Below are positions 43,450 to 52,108 of a DNA stretch of 64,000 bases, one piece after another (within the stretch, counting starts at the first letter, position 1; each line of letters opens with the position of its first letter). The stretch is from Flavobacterium psychrophilum (GTDB lineage: Bacteria; Bacteroidota; Bacteroidia; Flavobacteriales; Flavobacteriaceae), in the NCBI GenBank assembly GCA_001708385.1, contig CP012388.1, forward strand, positions 248,001 to 312,000, in the 5' to 3' direction. The translations under genes and the position numbers were made by a program. Under the pieces are notes generated by a model. The model was given only the letters and a program-made list of their open reading frames with translations, made no database searches and was not told where the DNA came from.

Positions 43450-44499
43450 ATGAATAAAAGCATAATATTATTAATGGTGCTCTCGTTGCTTTCCTGTAAG
43501 AAGGAAGACAGCAAAAATTTTAAAGCTTCTTTCGATACTGTTAAAGTTGATACATTATTACAGGACGAGATAAGTATCAGGGGAATTGCTATTGATGGCG
43601 ATAAAGCCTGGTATGCCGGAAACAATGGTAAATATGGATGGGTGTCATTAAATGGAGGCAGGAATTTTACTGGTGTTGCGGTACAGGATACCTTAATGCC
43701 GGAATTTCGCGCTATAGCTCAGACAAAATCTGATATTTTTATACTTAATGTAGGTACGCCTGCGTTATTATATAAGATATCTAAAGACGGAAAACAATCT
43801 AAGCTTGTATATACCGAAACAGGTGAAAAAGTGTTTTACGACAGTATGCAGTTTCGCAATGATAAAGAAGGTATAGCCATAGGTGACCCTATAGACGGAT
43901 GTTTATCTGTTATTATCACTAACGATGGAGGAAATACATGGAAGAAAATACCTTGCAGCCAGTTTCCTGCTGTAGCAGATGGCGAGGCAGCTTTTGCAGC
44001 AAGTAATACCAACGTTATCGTTAAAGGCGATAACACCTGGATAGTATCAGGTGGTAAAAAGGCGAGAGTGTTTTATTCTTCCTCCCTTAAAGAGAAATGG
44101 GAGGTTTTTAATACCCCAATAGTTCAGGGTAGAGAAATGACAGGAATATTTTCTGCCGATTTTTATAATGATGAGATTGGTTTTGCCGTAGGAGGTGATT
44201 ATGAAAATCCTCAACTTAATAAGGATAATAAAATACTTACCGAAGATGGTGGTAAAACCTGGAGGAAAGTAGGGCAGGACAAAGGTTTTGGATATGGCTC
44301 ATGCGTACAGTTTGTGCCGGAAAGTGATGGAAATGAATTGATAACGGTGGGAGCTTCAGGTGTTTATTATTCACACGACAGAGGAGAAAACTGGAAACAA
44401 TTGTTATCAGATAAAACATTACATACGTTACGATTTGCAGATTCTAAAACAATTATTGCCGCAGGACAGAATAAAATTATACGATTAAAATTAAAGTAG
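43450..44499 (+). CDS. YCF48/BNR-repeat lipoprotein
   Basis: A 349-residue lipoprotein. The lipobox is LSLLSC (Cys16) after MNKSIILLMVLS. The rest is a beta-propeller of photosystem-assembly YCF48 or sialidase-like repeats, with Asp-box-like turns such as GNNGKYGWVSLNGGRNFT, ITNDGGNTWKKIPC, TEDGGKTWRKVG and SHDRGENWKQLL. The start at 43450 was chosen because longer frames run into AT-rich non-coding sequence. It is anchored in a membrane and may bind an exported partner; its role is unknown. Confidence 0.85.
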   Translation: MNKSIILLMVLSLLSCKKEDSKNFKASFDTVKVDTLLQDEISIRGIAIDGDKAWYAGNNGKYGWVSLNGGRNFTGVAVQDTLMPEFRAIAQTKSDIFILNVGTPALLYKISKDGKQSKLVYTETGEKVFYDSMQFRNDKEGIAIGDPIDGCLSVIITNDGGNTWKKIPCSQFPAVADGEAAFAASNTNVIVKGDNTWIVSGGKKARVFYSSSLKEKWEVFNTPIVQGREMTGIFSADFYNDEIGFAVGGDYENPQLNKDNKILTEDGGKTWRKVGQDKGFGYGSCVQFVPESDGNELITVGASGVYYSHDRGENWKQLLSDKTLHTLRFADSKTIIAAGQNKIIRLKLK

Positions 44500-44582
44500 A
44501 TTTACAATAAAATACCGGCGGATAGTCGATAATAACAAATGTTTCTTTGAAGGAATGAGATACGTACTTATGATTAGTGCAT

Positions 44583-44617
44583 AAAAAAAGGAAAGAGAAG
44601 CTGTAACTTCCCTTTCC
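44583..44617 (-). terminator. Terminator of the sigma-factor operon
   Basis: GGAAAGAGAAG (44590-44600) and CTTCCCTTTCC (44607-44617) with one mismatch and a 6-base loop, T-run on the minus strand. A second hairpin (44647-44670, loop TCGC) lies between it and the operon. Confidence 0.7.
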
Positions 44618-44687
44618 CAAACTTAAACTAAACATAAACTAACTAATTAATTAATCTCGCGATTAATCAATTAACTTTCATAAACTA

Positions 44688-45125
44688 CTAATCTTTTCGT
44701 CCTTTGTATTTACTTAGAAGCAACTTGTTAAAGTCGTCTTCCGCCGTTTTTAATTTTAGGACTTTCTTCGCGCCAATTACTGATCGTAAGTCAGATACCA
44801 GTTTTTTGCGCAAATTAAATATCTCTTCTTCCGCCGACTCAAGCTGACTTAAATACAATTGTGCTTCTTTTGGTGTAAGTGCATCAATCCCTTTTTCCTC
44901 GAGTTTATTGGTAAGGGGACGAATTTTATTATACCTTATATCATATATCTTTTCTTCACAATTAAGATACATAGGCCAAAACTTCTGCGATTCAGCAGGA
45001 GTAAGCTTTAATGCACCCTCAATATGTGTTGATTTCAACGCTTTTAACTGATCTCTCCTGTCGGTTTGCCCATAGGCCAACATTGTAAAAAACAGGAAGA
45101 ACAACATTACATGTCTGATCTTCAT
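44688..45125 (-). CDS. Periplasmic 'sensor of ECF-type sigma factor' protein
   Basis: A 145-residue exported protein starting MKIRHVMLFFLFFTMLAYGQ (signal peptide). The mature part is helical and charged: RRDQLKALKSTHIEGALKLTPAESQKFWPMYLNCEEKIYDI and KEAQLYLSQLESAEEEIFNLRKKLVSDL. The LTPAE(S)QKFWPMY motif recalls Spy/CpxP-type LTxxQ helical proteins. It is the third gene of a three-gene operon with sigma and membrane partner genes. A start at 45137 (MNKIMKIRH) is also possible but overlaps the upstream gene by 8 bases. Confidence 0.78.
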   Translation of the reverse strand: MKIRHVMLFFLFFTMLAYGQTDRRDQLKALKSTHIEGALKLTPAESQKFWPMYLNCEEKIYDIRYNKIRPLTNKLEEKGIDALTPKEAQLYLSQLESAEEEIFNLRKKLVSDLRSVIGAKKVLKLKTAEDDFNKLLLSKYKGRKD

Positions 45126-45129
45126 TATT

Positions 45130-45537
45130 TTATTCATATAAGTAAACATTTTCGCCAGCAAGATACTCTTCAATGGCCTCATCACTTATATTTACCGATT
45201 CCTGTAATTCGCTTACATCTTCAACATCGAGGTTTTGTAGCAATTCGTACGAGCTTATGTCAGCCTGGTAAGCAAAGTAATTTTCAATTGCTTTGTTGTC
45301 CGGCAGTGCAGGTTTTTTTGCAGCCTCATTTTTGTTAAGTATAAGCGATAATGACAGCACAAGCGCAGCCGCAGCAGAAGTAACCCATACAGGCCTTCTT
45401 TTGTAAAGCGGTATTACTTTTACTTCCTGCATAGGAAGGTTAAGCATTACCCTGTTGGCTAAGCTTTCAAAATAAGCATCAGGAGCTTTAAATCCTGATT
45501 TTATATTTGGTCTGCTATCTAGTTTGAAATCGTTCAT
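45130..45537 (-). CDS. Putative membrane-anchored anti-sigma factor
   Basis: A 135-residue protein with one transmembrane helix (about residues 49-66, RRPVWVTSAAAALVLSLSLIL). The cytoplasmic N-terminal 48 residues start MNDFKLDSRPNIKSGFKAPDAYFESLANRV. The periplasmic C-terminus is acidic, helical and ends in EEYLAGENVYLYE. There is no classic zinc-anti-sigma motif. Its role as sigma partner is inferred from topology and from its location 30 bases after the sigma gene. Confidence 0.68.
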   Translation of the reverse strand: MNDFKLDSRPNIKSGFKAPDAYFESLANRVMLNLPMQEVKVIPLYKRRPVWVTSAAAALVLSLSLILNKNEAAKKPALPDNKAIENYFAYQADISSYELLQNLDVEDVSELQESVNISDEAIEEYLAGENVYLYE

Positions 45538-45567
45538 AGTGATTAGACTTAATTAATTTAAAAAGGT

Positions 45568-46110
45568 TTAATGGCTATTTATAAAATCTTCAATTTTTTT
45601 TACTGCATGGTGGTAAGATGCTTTTAAAGCACCAACTGATGTTCCCAATATTTCTGATATTTCTTCATATTTAAGGTCTTCATAATATTTCATTTTAAAT
45701 ACTAATTGTTGCTTATCTGGTAGCGACGTAATTGCCTGCTGAAGTTTTAACTCCATAGCATCGCCTTCAAAATATTCATCTGCCTGAAGGTTTTGCAACG
45801 CTTTTTGTTGCACTTCTTCATTGCTGATATTATTTTTTTTCGCTTTAGAACTCACAAAGGTTATTGCCTCGTTGGTGGCAATACGATATACCCAGGAGAA
45901 GAGTTTACTTTCACCTTTAAAACTTTTAAGGTTCTGGAATACTTTAATAAACGTGTTTTGCAGTACATCATCTGTATCATCGTGATCTATCACGATGTTA
46001 CGAATATGGCTATAGAGAGGCCGGCTGTATTGAGATACGAGCTGCCTAAACGCAATGTCCTGCGTTTTGGGATTTAGCAATGATGCTATAAAGGCCTTCT
46101 CGTCCTGCAA
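45568..46110 (-). CDS. ECF-type RNA polymerase sigma factor
   Basis: A 180-residue sigma factor. Region 2 spans about residues 24-90 with LYSHIRNIVIDHDDTDDVLQNTFIKVFQNLKSF (core binding) and SKLFSWVYRIATNEAI (-10 recognition). Region 4 spans about 120-178 with LPDKQQLVFKMKYYEDLKYEEISEILGTSVGALKASYHHAVKKIE. No region 3, as is normal for ECF factors. Two partner genes follow in the same transcript, so it is expected to be held at the membrane until a periplasmic signal releases it. Confidence 0.94.
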   Translation of the reverse strand: MQDEKAFIASLLNPKTQDIAFRQLVSQYSRPLYSHIRNIVIDHDDTDDVLQNTFIKVFQNLKSFKGESKLFSWVYRIATNEAITFVSSKAKKNNISNEEVQQKALQNLQADEYFEGDAMELKLQQAITSLPDKQQLVFKMKYYEDLKYEEISEILGTSVGALKASYHHAVKKIEDFINSH

Positions 46111-46258
46111 CTTTGGTTAGTGTTTATTGTTGGACTAAAAATAAAGCAAAAGGTTTAATCTGCAATTTTTATAATTTAAGTATTACAAGGTTTAACAAGG
46201 GTTTGAAGTTTAACTACAGCTTAATAGCTCTTAATTTTATATAAACGTAGTAATGTTG

Positions 46259-46266
46259 TACTTTTG
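46259..46266 (+). promoter_or_regulatory. -7 promoter element of the first HAD gene
   Basis: TACTTTTG, an exact TAnnTTTG match, 17 bases before the ATG at 46284. Confidence 0.6.
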
Positions 46267-46283
46267 CGACTTTAAAATACAAT

Positions 46284-46940
46284 ATGATAAAGACTGTTAT
46301 TTTTGATATGGATGGGGTTATTGTTGATACAGAGCCTGTTCACCACTATGCTTACCACCAGCATTTCAAACATTTAAATATAGATGTAACTGCCGAAATG
46401 TATGCTTCGTTTACAGGTAACTCTACCAAAAATGTCTACCAGCGCTTAAAAGAATCTTTTGAAATACTTGAGGAAGTAGAAGATCTTGTGCAGAAAAAAC
46501 GCTCACTTTTTAACGACGCTTTTGATGAGAAAGAAGATCTTGACCTTCTGCCCGGTGTACGTGAGCTTATAGTTAATCTTTATGATAATGGCATACAATT
46601 AATATTGGCATCATCAGCATCTAAAGTAACTATAGAACGTGTATTTAACCGTTTTGGGCTTCATAAATATTTTACGCATATTGTAAGTGGAGAAGATTTT
46701 CCAAAGTCAAAACCGCATCCTGCTATCTTTGAACATGCTGCTTCGTTATCAGTAGCGCCTAAAGAAGAATGTATAGTTATAGAAGATAGTACAAATGGTA
46801 TCAAGGCCGCAAAAGCTGCCGGCATATACTGTGTTGGCTATATGAGTGAAAATTCAAAATTACAGGAATTGGCAGAAGCCGATATGGTGATCAATCATTT
46901 TAATGAGCTGGACGCTGATAAGGTTAAAAATTTAAACTAA
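46284..46940 (+). CDS. HAD hydrolase, beta-phosphoglucomutase/phosphatase-like, copy 1
   Basis: A 218-residue HAD phosphatase. Motif I is VIFDMDGVIVDTEP with nucleophile Asp8 and acid Asp10; motif II is LILASSASK, motif III Lys in SKPHP, motif IV CIVIEDSTNGIKAA. The helical cap spans about residues 17-85. It is a close tandem paralogue of the next gene, with about half of the residues the same by eye. Similarity to beta-phosphoglucomutase does not fix the substrate. Confidence 0.9.
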   Translation: MIKTVIFDMDGVIVDTEPVHHYAYHQHFKHLNIDVTAEMYASFTGNSTKNVYQRLKESFEILEEVEDLVQKKRSLFNDAFDEKEDLDLLPGVRELIVNLYDNGIQLILASSASKVTIERVFNRFGLHKYFTHIVSGEDFPKSKPHPAIFEHAASLSVAPKEECIVIEDSTNGIKAAKAAGIYCVGYMSENSKLQELAEADMVINHFNELDADKVKNLN

Positions 46941-46985
46941 AGATTTTGTCTTCGTTTGTTTAAGCGGAGGCAACTAAATTCTATT

Positions 46986-47642
46986 ATGACAAAAGCAGTA
47001 ATTTTCGACATGGATGGGGTAGTGGTAAACACCGAGCCAATTGGCTACCGTGCTAACCAAAAGCTATACAAAGCACTTAATATAAATGTATCTGATGAAG
47101 TATACGGGACGTTTATTGGTAATTCTGACAAGATGATCGTTCAGAAACTGAAAGATTTATACACTATTCCGCTTACGCATGAAGAACTGCTTGATGAAAA
47201 ATATAAGTATTACTTCGATGCTTTTGACAACGCTGAAGATCTTGAAATGCTTCCCGGAGTAAAAGATCTTATTATTGATCTGCATAAAAATGGAATGAAG
47301 CTTTTATTAGCATCATCTGCGTCAAAAAGAAAAATTGAAAAAGTGTTTACACGTTTTGGTTTACACCAATATTTTGACTGTACTATTAGCGGCGAGGATT
47401 TTGAGGAGTCCAAACCGAATCCGGCTATATTTCTTGAGGCCGTAGCAAAATCAGGTTTTGAGAAAAATGAATGTATTGTTATTGAAGATAGTACCAATGG
47501 AATTAAGGCTGCGAATGCTGCCGGTATTTATTGTATTGGTTATAATAGCGGACATACCATGGGACAAGACACCTCTTTGGCAAATAAGGTAATCACCGAT
47601 TTTGGCCAGGTTAATTTTGAAATAATAAGAGATATTCAGTAA
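46986..47642 (+). CDS. HAD hydrolase, beta-phosphoglucomutase/phosphatase-like, copy 2
   Basis: A 218-residue HAD protein from the ATG at 46986. Motif I is VIFDMDGVVVNTEP, where Asn15 stands in place of the Asp15 of copy 1; motif II LLLASSASKRKIEKVF, motif III SKPNPA, motif IV CIVIEDSTNGIKAA. The nucleophile pair Asp8/Asp10 is intact. Asn15 could change the substrate or the sugar-binding loop. It starts 45 bases after copy 1, so the two arose by tandem duplication and are likely co-transcribed. Confidence 0.88.
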   Translation: MTKAVIFDMDGVVVNTEPIGYRANQKLYKALNINVSDEVYGTFIGNSDKMIVQKLKDLYTIPLTHEELLDEKYKYYFDAFDNAEDLEMLPGVKDLIIDLHKNGMKLLLASSASKRKIEKVFTRFGLHQYFDCTISGEDFEESKPNPAIFLEAVAKSGFEKNECIVIEDSTNGIKAANAAGIYCIGYNSGHTMGQDTSLANKVITDFGQVNFEIIRDIQ

Positions 47643-47733
47643 TAAAGAATTTTGACGGAATTGTCATACATCCATATTAGTTTTATATTTTTAAGGTATT
47701 ATTTTCAACTATGGGAAATGCTTAATTTATAAG

Positions 47734-48432
47734 ATGTTAGTTATGGATAAATTAGTACGTTCAATAAAGTTTCCGGTTTTATTTGATGTAGAAAAGCTAC
47801 AGAATGACGTTAAGAAGATTATAAATACAGACTGGACTGATCATTATAATAAGAATGATTATTCGGGTAAGTGGACTTCTATAGCATTGATGTCGCAAAC
47901 AGGAAAGGCAGATGCCATTTTTGCGCTGCCAAATAGTGATAAGAAACTTATTGCTACAGACGTTTTGAATTCCTGTTTATATTTTAAAGAGATACTTGAT
48001 GGCTTTTTGTTTGAGAAAACAGCTGTAAGATTGTTACAACTAGCTGTCGGCGCAGAAATTAAACCGCATAGTGATCATTGTCTTGGTTATGAGGACGGTT
48101 CTTTCAGGCTACACATTCCAATAATTACAAATAGTGATGTTGAGTTTATTTTAGATGGTACGCGCCTTATTATGAATGAGGGTGAGTGCTGGTATATTGA
48201 TGCCAACTTTATACATTCTGTTGCAAACAGGGGATCGCGTGATAGAATTCATCTTGTAATTGACGGTATCAGAAATGACTGGACAGACGCCATGTTTTAT
48301 AATGAGGCGCAACAGGAAGCATTTGTAAAACCTGCTCCGGTTATTACTGATGAACAAAAAAAGCTAATGATTGCAGAGCTACGCCGAATGAATACACCTA
48401 CAGCAAATAAAATGATTGGTGAATTAGAGTAG
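47734..48432 (+). CDS. Aspartyl/asparaginyl beta-hydroxylase-like oxygenase
   Basis: A 232-residue Fe(II)/2-oxoglutarate-dependent oxygenase of the Asp_Arg_Hydrox fold. The iron motif is HSDHC (His-x-Asp) in AEIKPHSDHCLGYEDGSFRLHIPI, and the distal His lies in IDANFIHSVANRGSRDRIHLVIDG. It modifies a protein or peptide side chain. It sits 92 bases after the HAD pair and is convergent with a carbamoyltransferase gene. The start could also be the second in-frame ATG at 47743. Confidence 0.85.
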   Translation: MLVMDKLVRSIKFPVLFDVEKLQNDVKKIINTDWTDHYNKNDYSGKWTSIALMSQTGKADAIFALPNSDKKLIATDVLNSCLYFKEILDGFLFEKTAVRLLQLAVGAEIKPHSDHCLGYEDGSFRLHIPIITNSDVEFILDGTRLIMNEGECWYIDANFIHSVANRGSRDRIHLVIDGIRNDWTDAMFYNEAQQEAFVKPAPVITDEQKKLMIAELRRMNTPTANKMIGELE

Positions 48433-48440
48433 CGTAAGCA

Positions 48441-50138
48441 CTATTTTTCTAAAATGTAATTCTCAATTACCAATACATCAAGTGCGGTAACTTCAAATAA
48501 ATGAATAGCTTCTTCGGGAGTTTCAACCATTGGCATTCCTTTTTTGTTCAGGCTAGTGTTTAGTAATACGGCAATTCCGCTCTGGTTGTAAAATTCAGTC
48601 AATAAAGCAGCGAAATGAGGATTCCAGCTTTCCTCAACGGTCTGCACACGCGCAGATCCATTCTTATGTGTCACGTTTTTTAGCTTATCAATATATTCAG
48701 GTCGTGTTTTATCAACAAGAATCATATACGGACTGTTTCTACCCGCCTTAAAATAATCATCTACCTTGTCTTTTAATACAGCTGGCGCAAAGGGGCGAAA
48801 GTCTTCCCTGAATTTAATATCCCTGTTAATGTGATCTTTCATTCCCTCTATACCGGGATGCGCCAAAATACTCCTTCTACCTAACGAACGTGGACCAAAC
48901 TCAGATCCTGACTGAAACCAGCCAATTGTTTTTCCGTGATTCAATTTCGCGGCACAATAGCGAAGCATCTCTTCACGATCATCAAAGATTTTTGGCTTGT
49001 ATTTATCGTTTTCCGGCAGATTAAATGCAGTTTCTATACAAGTATCTGTGTATTCTTTACCAAAACAGGTACTTCCATCATGCTCAACCTTAGGCTTCTT
49101 TAGATATTCCAGCCACCCATAATAGGCGCATCCCAAAGCGAGGCCATTATCGGCAGCGGCAGGTTCAAAATAAATGTTTTTTGCAATACCACTATCTTCC
49201 AGTTTAGCATTTGCCACAGCATTTAAAGCTACACCGCCTGTATAACATAAATTTTCATGGGGAAAGCGCTCCAAACGATTTTCGATGCATTGCAATACCG
49301 CTTTTTCTACCTGTTCCTGCGCCCAATAGGCAACATTAGCATAATAATCAAAGTTTTGTTTAAAGTGTTCATAGCCCTGAAACGGATTTACAAATTGACT
49401 CTTCCAGTCATCGTTAACATACAGATTTCCATTAATAAATTCAAAGGCTTCAAAATTAAATACACCCGAATTTCCGAATGGTGCAAGTCCCATTAATTTT
49501 CCAACATCATCCATATCTCCAAAAACATAATTGCTGACAGCAGCATAAAAGCCACCTATAGAGTGTTGTGTAGTTGGGAGTGAAAACAAGCTTTCTCCTG
49601 ATTCAGCCATTTTACTAAAATCTTTTGATAGAGGAGTAAGTATTTGTCCATCAAAATGATAAAAACTGTCTTTTTCGCAAACCATTTGAATTTCATTCAG
49701 TACATCTTCTGAAATGGATTGTTTTTGCTCAGGGTGAAGTTCTATAAATTGATGTAGCGGACTTCCGCAGCCATCAATCACCATTACTGCGCATTCAGAG
49801 AAGGGAGACGTTCCTACAGCACTATAGGCATGCGCCAAATGATGGGAAATAGTAACGACATTAAGAAGTTCGTTTCCGGCAAAAATCCTTTTACCTTTAT
49901 ATTGGTTGCGTTCGGGAATTTCAAAATTAGCACATTGTACAACGAGTGAGATATCTTTTAGTTCAATACCCTCTGCATCCAGGCAATATTGAATAGCTAG
50001 TGTATCATTGCCTCCGTCATGCTTTATCCTGGTAAGGCGTTCTTTTTCAATACCAACACAAATCTTTCCGTCTTTTAACAGAACCGCTGAACAATTATGT
50101 GATAATCCGGTTCCTAAAATATAAATTGGAGAACTCAT
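48441..50138 (-). CDS. NodU/TobZ-type O-carbamoyltransferase
   Basis: A 565-residue enzyme that transfers carbamoyl from carbamoyl phosphate to a hydroxyl group of a sugar or natural product. The N-terminal Kae1-like domain carries LGTGLSHNCSAVLLKDG, ISHHLAHAYSAVG (the HHxAH iron/metal motif) and CYTGGVALNAVANAKL. The C-terminal YrdC-like domain holds GSEFGPRSLGRRSILAHP, which includes the SxxxxR-type nucleotide loop, and ends in NTSLNKKGMPMVETPEEA. The start at 50138 (MSSPIYILG) was chosen because a -7-like box lies at 50156-50163, just upstream of an alternative ATG at 50150. Confidence 0.88.
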   Translation of the reverse strand: MSSPIYILGTGLSHNCSAVLLKDGKICVGIEKERLTRIKHDGGNDTLAIQYCLDAEGIELKDISLVVQCANFEIPERNQYKGKRIFAGNELLNVVTISHHLAHAYSAVGTSPFSECAVMVIDGCGSPLHQFIELHPEQKQSISEDVLNEIQMVCEKDSFYHFDGQILTPLSKDFSKMAESGESLFSLPTTQHSIGGFYAAVSNYVFGDMDDVGKLMGLAPFGNSGVFNFEAFEFINGNLYVNDDWKSQFVNPFQGYEHFKQNFDYYANVAYWAQEQVEKAVLQCIENRLERFPHENLCYTGGVALNAVANAKLEDSGIAKNIYFEPAAADNGLALGCAYYGWLEYLKKPKVEHDGSTCFGKEYTDTCIETAFNLPENDKYKPKIFDDREEMLRYCAAKLNHGKTIGWFQSGSEFGPRSLGRRSILAHPGIEGMKDHINRDIKFREDFRPFAPAVLKDKVDDYFKAGRNSPYMILVDKTRPEYIDKLKNVTHKNGSARVQTVEESWNPHFAALLTEFYNQSGIAVLLNTSLNKKGMPMVETPEEAIHLFEVTALDVLVIENYILEK

Positions 50139-50155
50139 CTGAGAATACATTTTTG

Positions 50156-50163
50156 TAAATATA
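50156..50163 (-). promoter_or_regulatory. -7-like element of the carbamoyltransferase gene
   Basis: The minus strand reads TATATTTA, one base off the TAnnTTTG consensus. Transcription would start near 50149, which favours the ATG at 50138 over that at 50150. Confidence 0.4.
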
Positions 50164-50202
50164 TTGCGACAGAATATATTAATAGTAAGTATTTCTACCT
50201 GT

Positions 50203-51486
50203 TTATTTAACCGCTTCCTTATATACCCGCAAAGCACGTTCTCTGGCTTCTTTATGGTCTACAATTGGCCTGTAATCAAGGTCTTCAAATTCAGGAACCC
50301 ATTTACGTATATATTTCAGGTCTTTATCAAATTTCTTAACCTGTTCGCTGGGATTAAAAATCCTGAAATAGGGAGCTGCATCTACGCCACTGCCTGCTGC
50401 CCATTGCCAGTTACCAATATTACTGGACTGCTCATAATCAAATAACTTTTCAGCAAAGTAAGCCTCTCCCCAACGCCAGTCAATTAATAGGTGTTTGCAT
50501 AAAAAGCTTGCAACAACCATACGCACACGATTGTGCATCGTTCCTGTTGCATTTAGTTCCCGCACACCTGCATCTACGATAGGGTATCCTGTTTTTCCTT
50601 CGCACCACGCTTTGAACTCAGTTTCATTATTCCGCCATTTTATATCGTCATATTTAGGGCGGAAACTTTTTGTTACCGTTTCAGGGAAATGCCAAAGTAT
50701 CTGCATGAAGAATTCGCGCCATATTAATTCATTAAGAAATGTTTCTTTACTGTTCTCCGAAGCTTTCTTAACAACTTCCCTGATACTTACGGCTCCAAAT
50801 CGCAAATACGGACTAAGGTGTGATGTACCGTCAATTGCGGGAAAATCACGGGTGTCTTTATAATTTGTAATTACCGGACCGGAAAGATCAAAAGTTATAG
50901 GTTTGATTTTAGATTCAGTAAAACCAATATCATGTAAGCTTAAAAAAGGGTAGGAGTGAGATGCGATATTTTCAATTTTATTCTCTGAATGATGCATCCT
51001 TAGAGATTGTTTATGAAAGGCATCCTTCCACTTTTTCATATAAGGGGTGTATACAACATAAGGAGTTCCATCATCTTTCACGACCTGGTTTTTTTCGAAT
51101 ATAACCTGATCCTTAAATGTTTCAAAATCAATAGTATTATCCGCTAACAACTGATGTATTTGTTTATCCCTTTTTAAAGCATATGGCTCATAATCATGAT
51201 TGGTATACACTGCTGTAATATCATGCTCTTTAAGTAATTGCGTGAAGATATTTTCAGGTTCGTCATGAAATACGGCCAATGACTTTTTATGCTTTTTAAG
51301 TTCGCTATTTAAATCGTCAAGGAGCTTATGTATAAATGATACGCGGGCATCATCTTTCGATAATTCAGCGAGTATATTTTTGTCAAAAATAAAAATTGGA
51401 AGCACATTGTCGTCAGCACTTAAAGCTTCAAAAAGTCCTGTGTTATCTTTTAAACGCAAATCACGTCTAAACCAGAATATCGTCAT
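50203..51486 (-). CDS. DNA photolyase / cryptochrome family protein
   Basis: A 427-residue flavoprotein with the N-terminal photolyase-related alpha/beta domain (TIFWFRRDLRLKDNTGLFEALSADDNVLPIFIFD) and the FAD-binding helical domain with STYGLR-region residues. The C-terminal signature WRWGEAYFAEKLFDYEQSSN, IGNWQWAAGSGVDAAPYFRIFNP is that of CPD photolyases and cryptochromes; the conserved Trp chain is present. It probably repairs cyclobutane pyrimidine dimers using blue light. It is a likely two-gene transcript with the SRPBCC gene, 8 bases away. Confidence 0.94.
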   Translation of the reverse strand: MTIFWFRRDLRLKDNTGLFEALSADDNVLPIFIFDKNILAELSKDDARVSFIHKLLDDLNSELKKHKKSLAVFHDEPENIFTQLLKEHDITAVYTNHDYEPYALKRDKQIHQLLADNTIDFETFKDQVIFEKNQVVKDDGTPYVVYTPYMKKWKDAFHKQSLRMHHSENKIENIASHSYPFLSLHDIGFTESKIKPITFDLSGPVITNYKDTRDFPAIDGTSHLSPYLRFGAVSIREVVKKASENSKETFLNELIWREFFMQILWHFPETVTKSFRPKYDDIKWRNNETEFKAWCEGKTGYPIVDAGVRELNATGTMHNRVRMVVASFLCKHLLIDWRWGEAYFAEKLFDYEQSSNIGNWQWAAGSGVDAAPYFRIFNPSEQVKKFDKDLKYIRKWVPEFEDLDYRPIVDHKEARERALRVYKEAVK

Positions 51487-51494
51487 ATAAAATA

Positions 51495-51956
51495 TTATTT
51501 CATTTCACCAAAAAGCTCAATCAGCTTTTTTTCACGGAAGTCAAATATCTCCTTAAGTTTTGGTTTTACCAAAAAAGGATGTACCATTTTACCAAGAAAA
51601 CCAAAGGGTAATTTGTAATGTACAATGTCTTCCATTTCTACGCCTCCGGGAATTTCTTTTAAAAAATGTTTATGATGCCAAAAGCTGTAAGGACCAAAAC
51701 GCTGCTCGTCAACAAAATATTTCAGATTTTCTGCGTGTGTTATTTCAGTTACCCAACCAACTTTTATACCTAGTAAGGGAGTAACAGTATATTCAATTAT
51801 TTGTCCGGGAAAAATCGACCTGTCATCACCGGATAAGGTTACAAATCCCATAGATGGCGGGGTAATTACGGCAAGGTTTTTGGGATCTGATAAAAAATCC
51901 CATGCCTGTTGTACGCTAATAGGTAGCTTTTGCGTTGTGTGTACAGAGTTTAGCAT
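51495..51956 (-). CDS. SRPBCC-family ligand-binding protein
   Basis: A 153-residue START/SRPBCC-fold protein. The opening HTTQKLPISVQQAWDFLSDPKNLAVITPPSMGF and the later FGPYSFWHHKHFLKEIPGGVEMEDIVHYKLPFG are typical of the polyketide-cyclase and cell-division-inhibitor-like group. It lies directly before the photolyase gene, an association that recurs in bacterial photolyase operons. Ligand and role are unknown. Confidence 0.82.
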   Translation of the reverse strand: MLNSVHTTQKLPISVQQAWDFLSDPKNLAVITPPSMGFVTLSGDDRSIFPGQIIEYTVTPLLGIKVGWVTEITHAENLKYFVDEQRFGPYSFWHHKHFLKEIPGGVEMEDIVHYKLPFGFLGKMVHPFLVKPKLKEIFDFREKKLIELFGEMK

Positions 51957-52065
51957 ATTTTTGAAGTAAGGGGATTGCTAATAAAGTTAGCAAACGTACT
52001 TGATATTTGTGACTGTACGATGTTTATTTTTAATATTTTTTAACAATCGTACCACCTTTAATGAT

Positions 52066-52073
52066 TAATTTCG
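52066..52073 (+). promoter_or_regulatory. -7-like element of the DUF2911 gene
   Basis: TAATTTCG, one base off the TAnnTTTG consensus, 35 bases before the ATG at 52109. Confidence 0.4.
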
Positions 52074-52108
52074 CAGTAACAAACTATATAAAAAATAACA
52101 AAAATTTT

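Noticed and set aside
44647..44670. TTAATTAATC-TCGC-GATTAATCAA hairpin as a specific regulatory element
   Set aside because: AT-rich short stem in a region of tandem TTAA runs. Probably incidental or part of the operon's 3' end.
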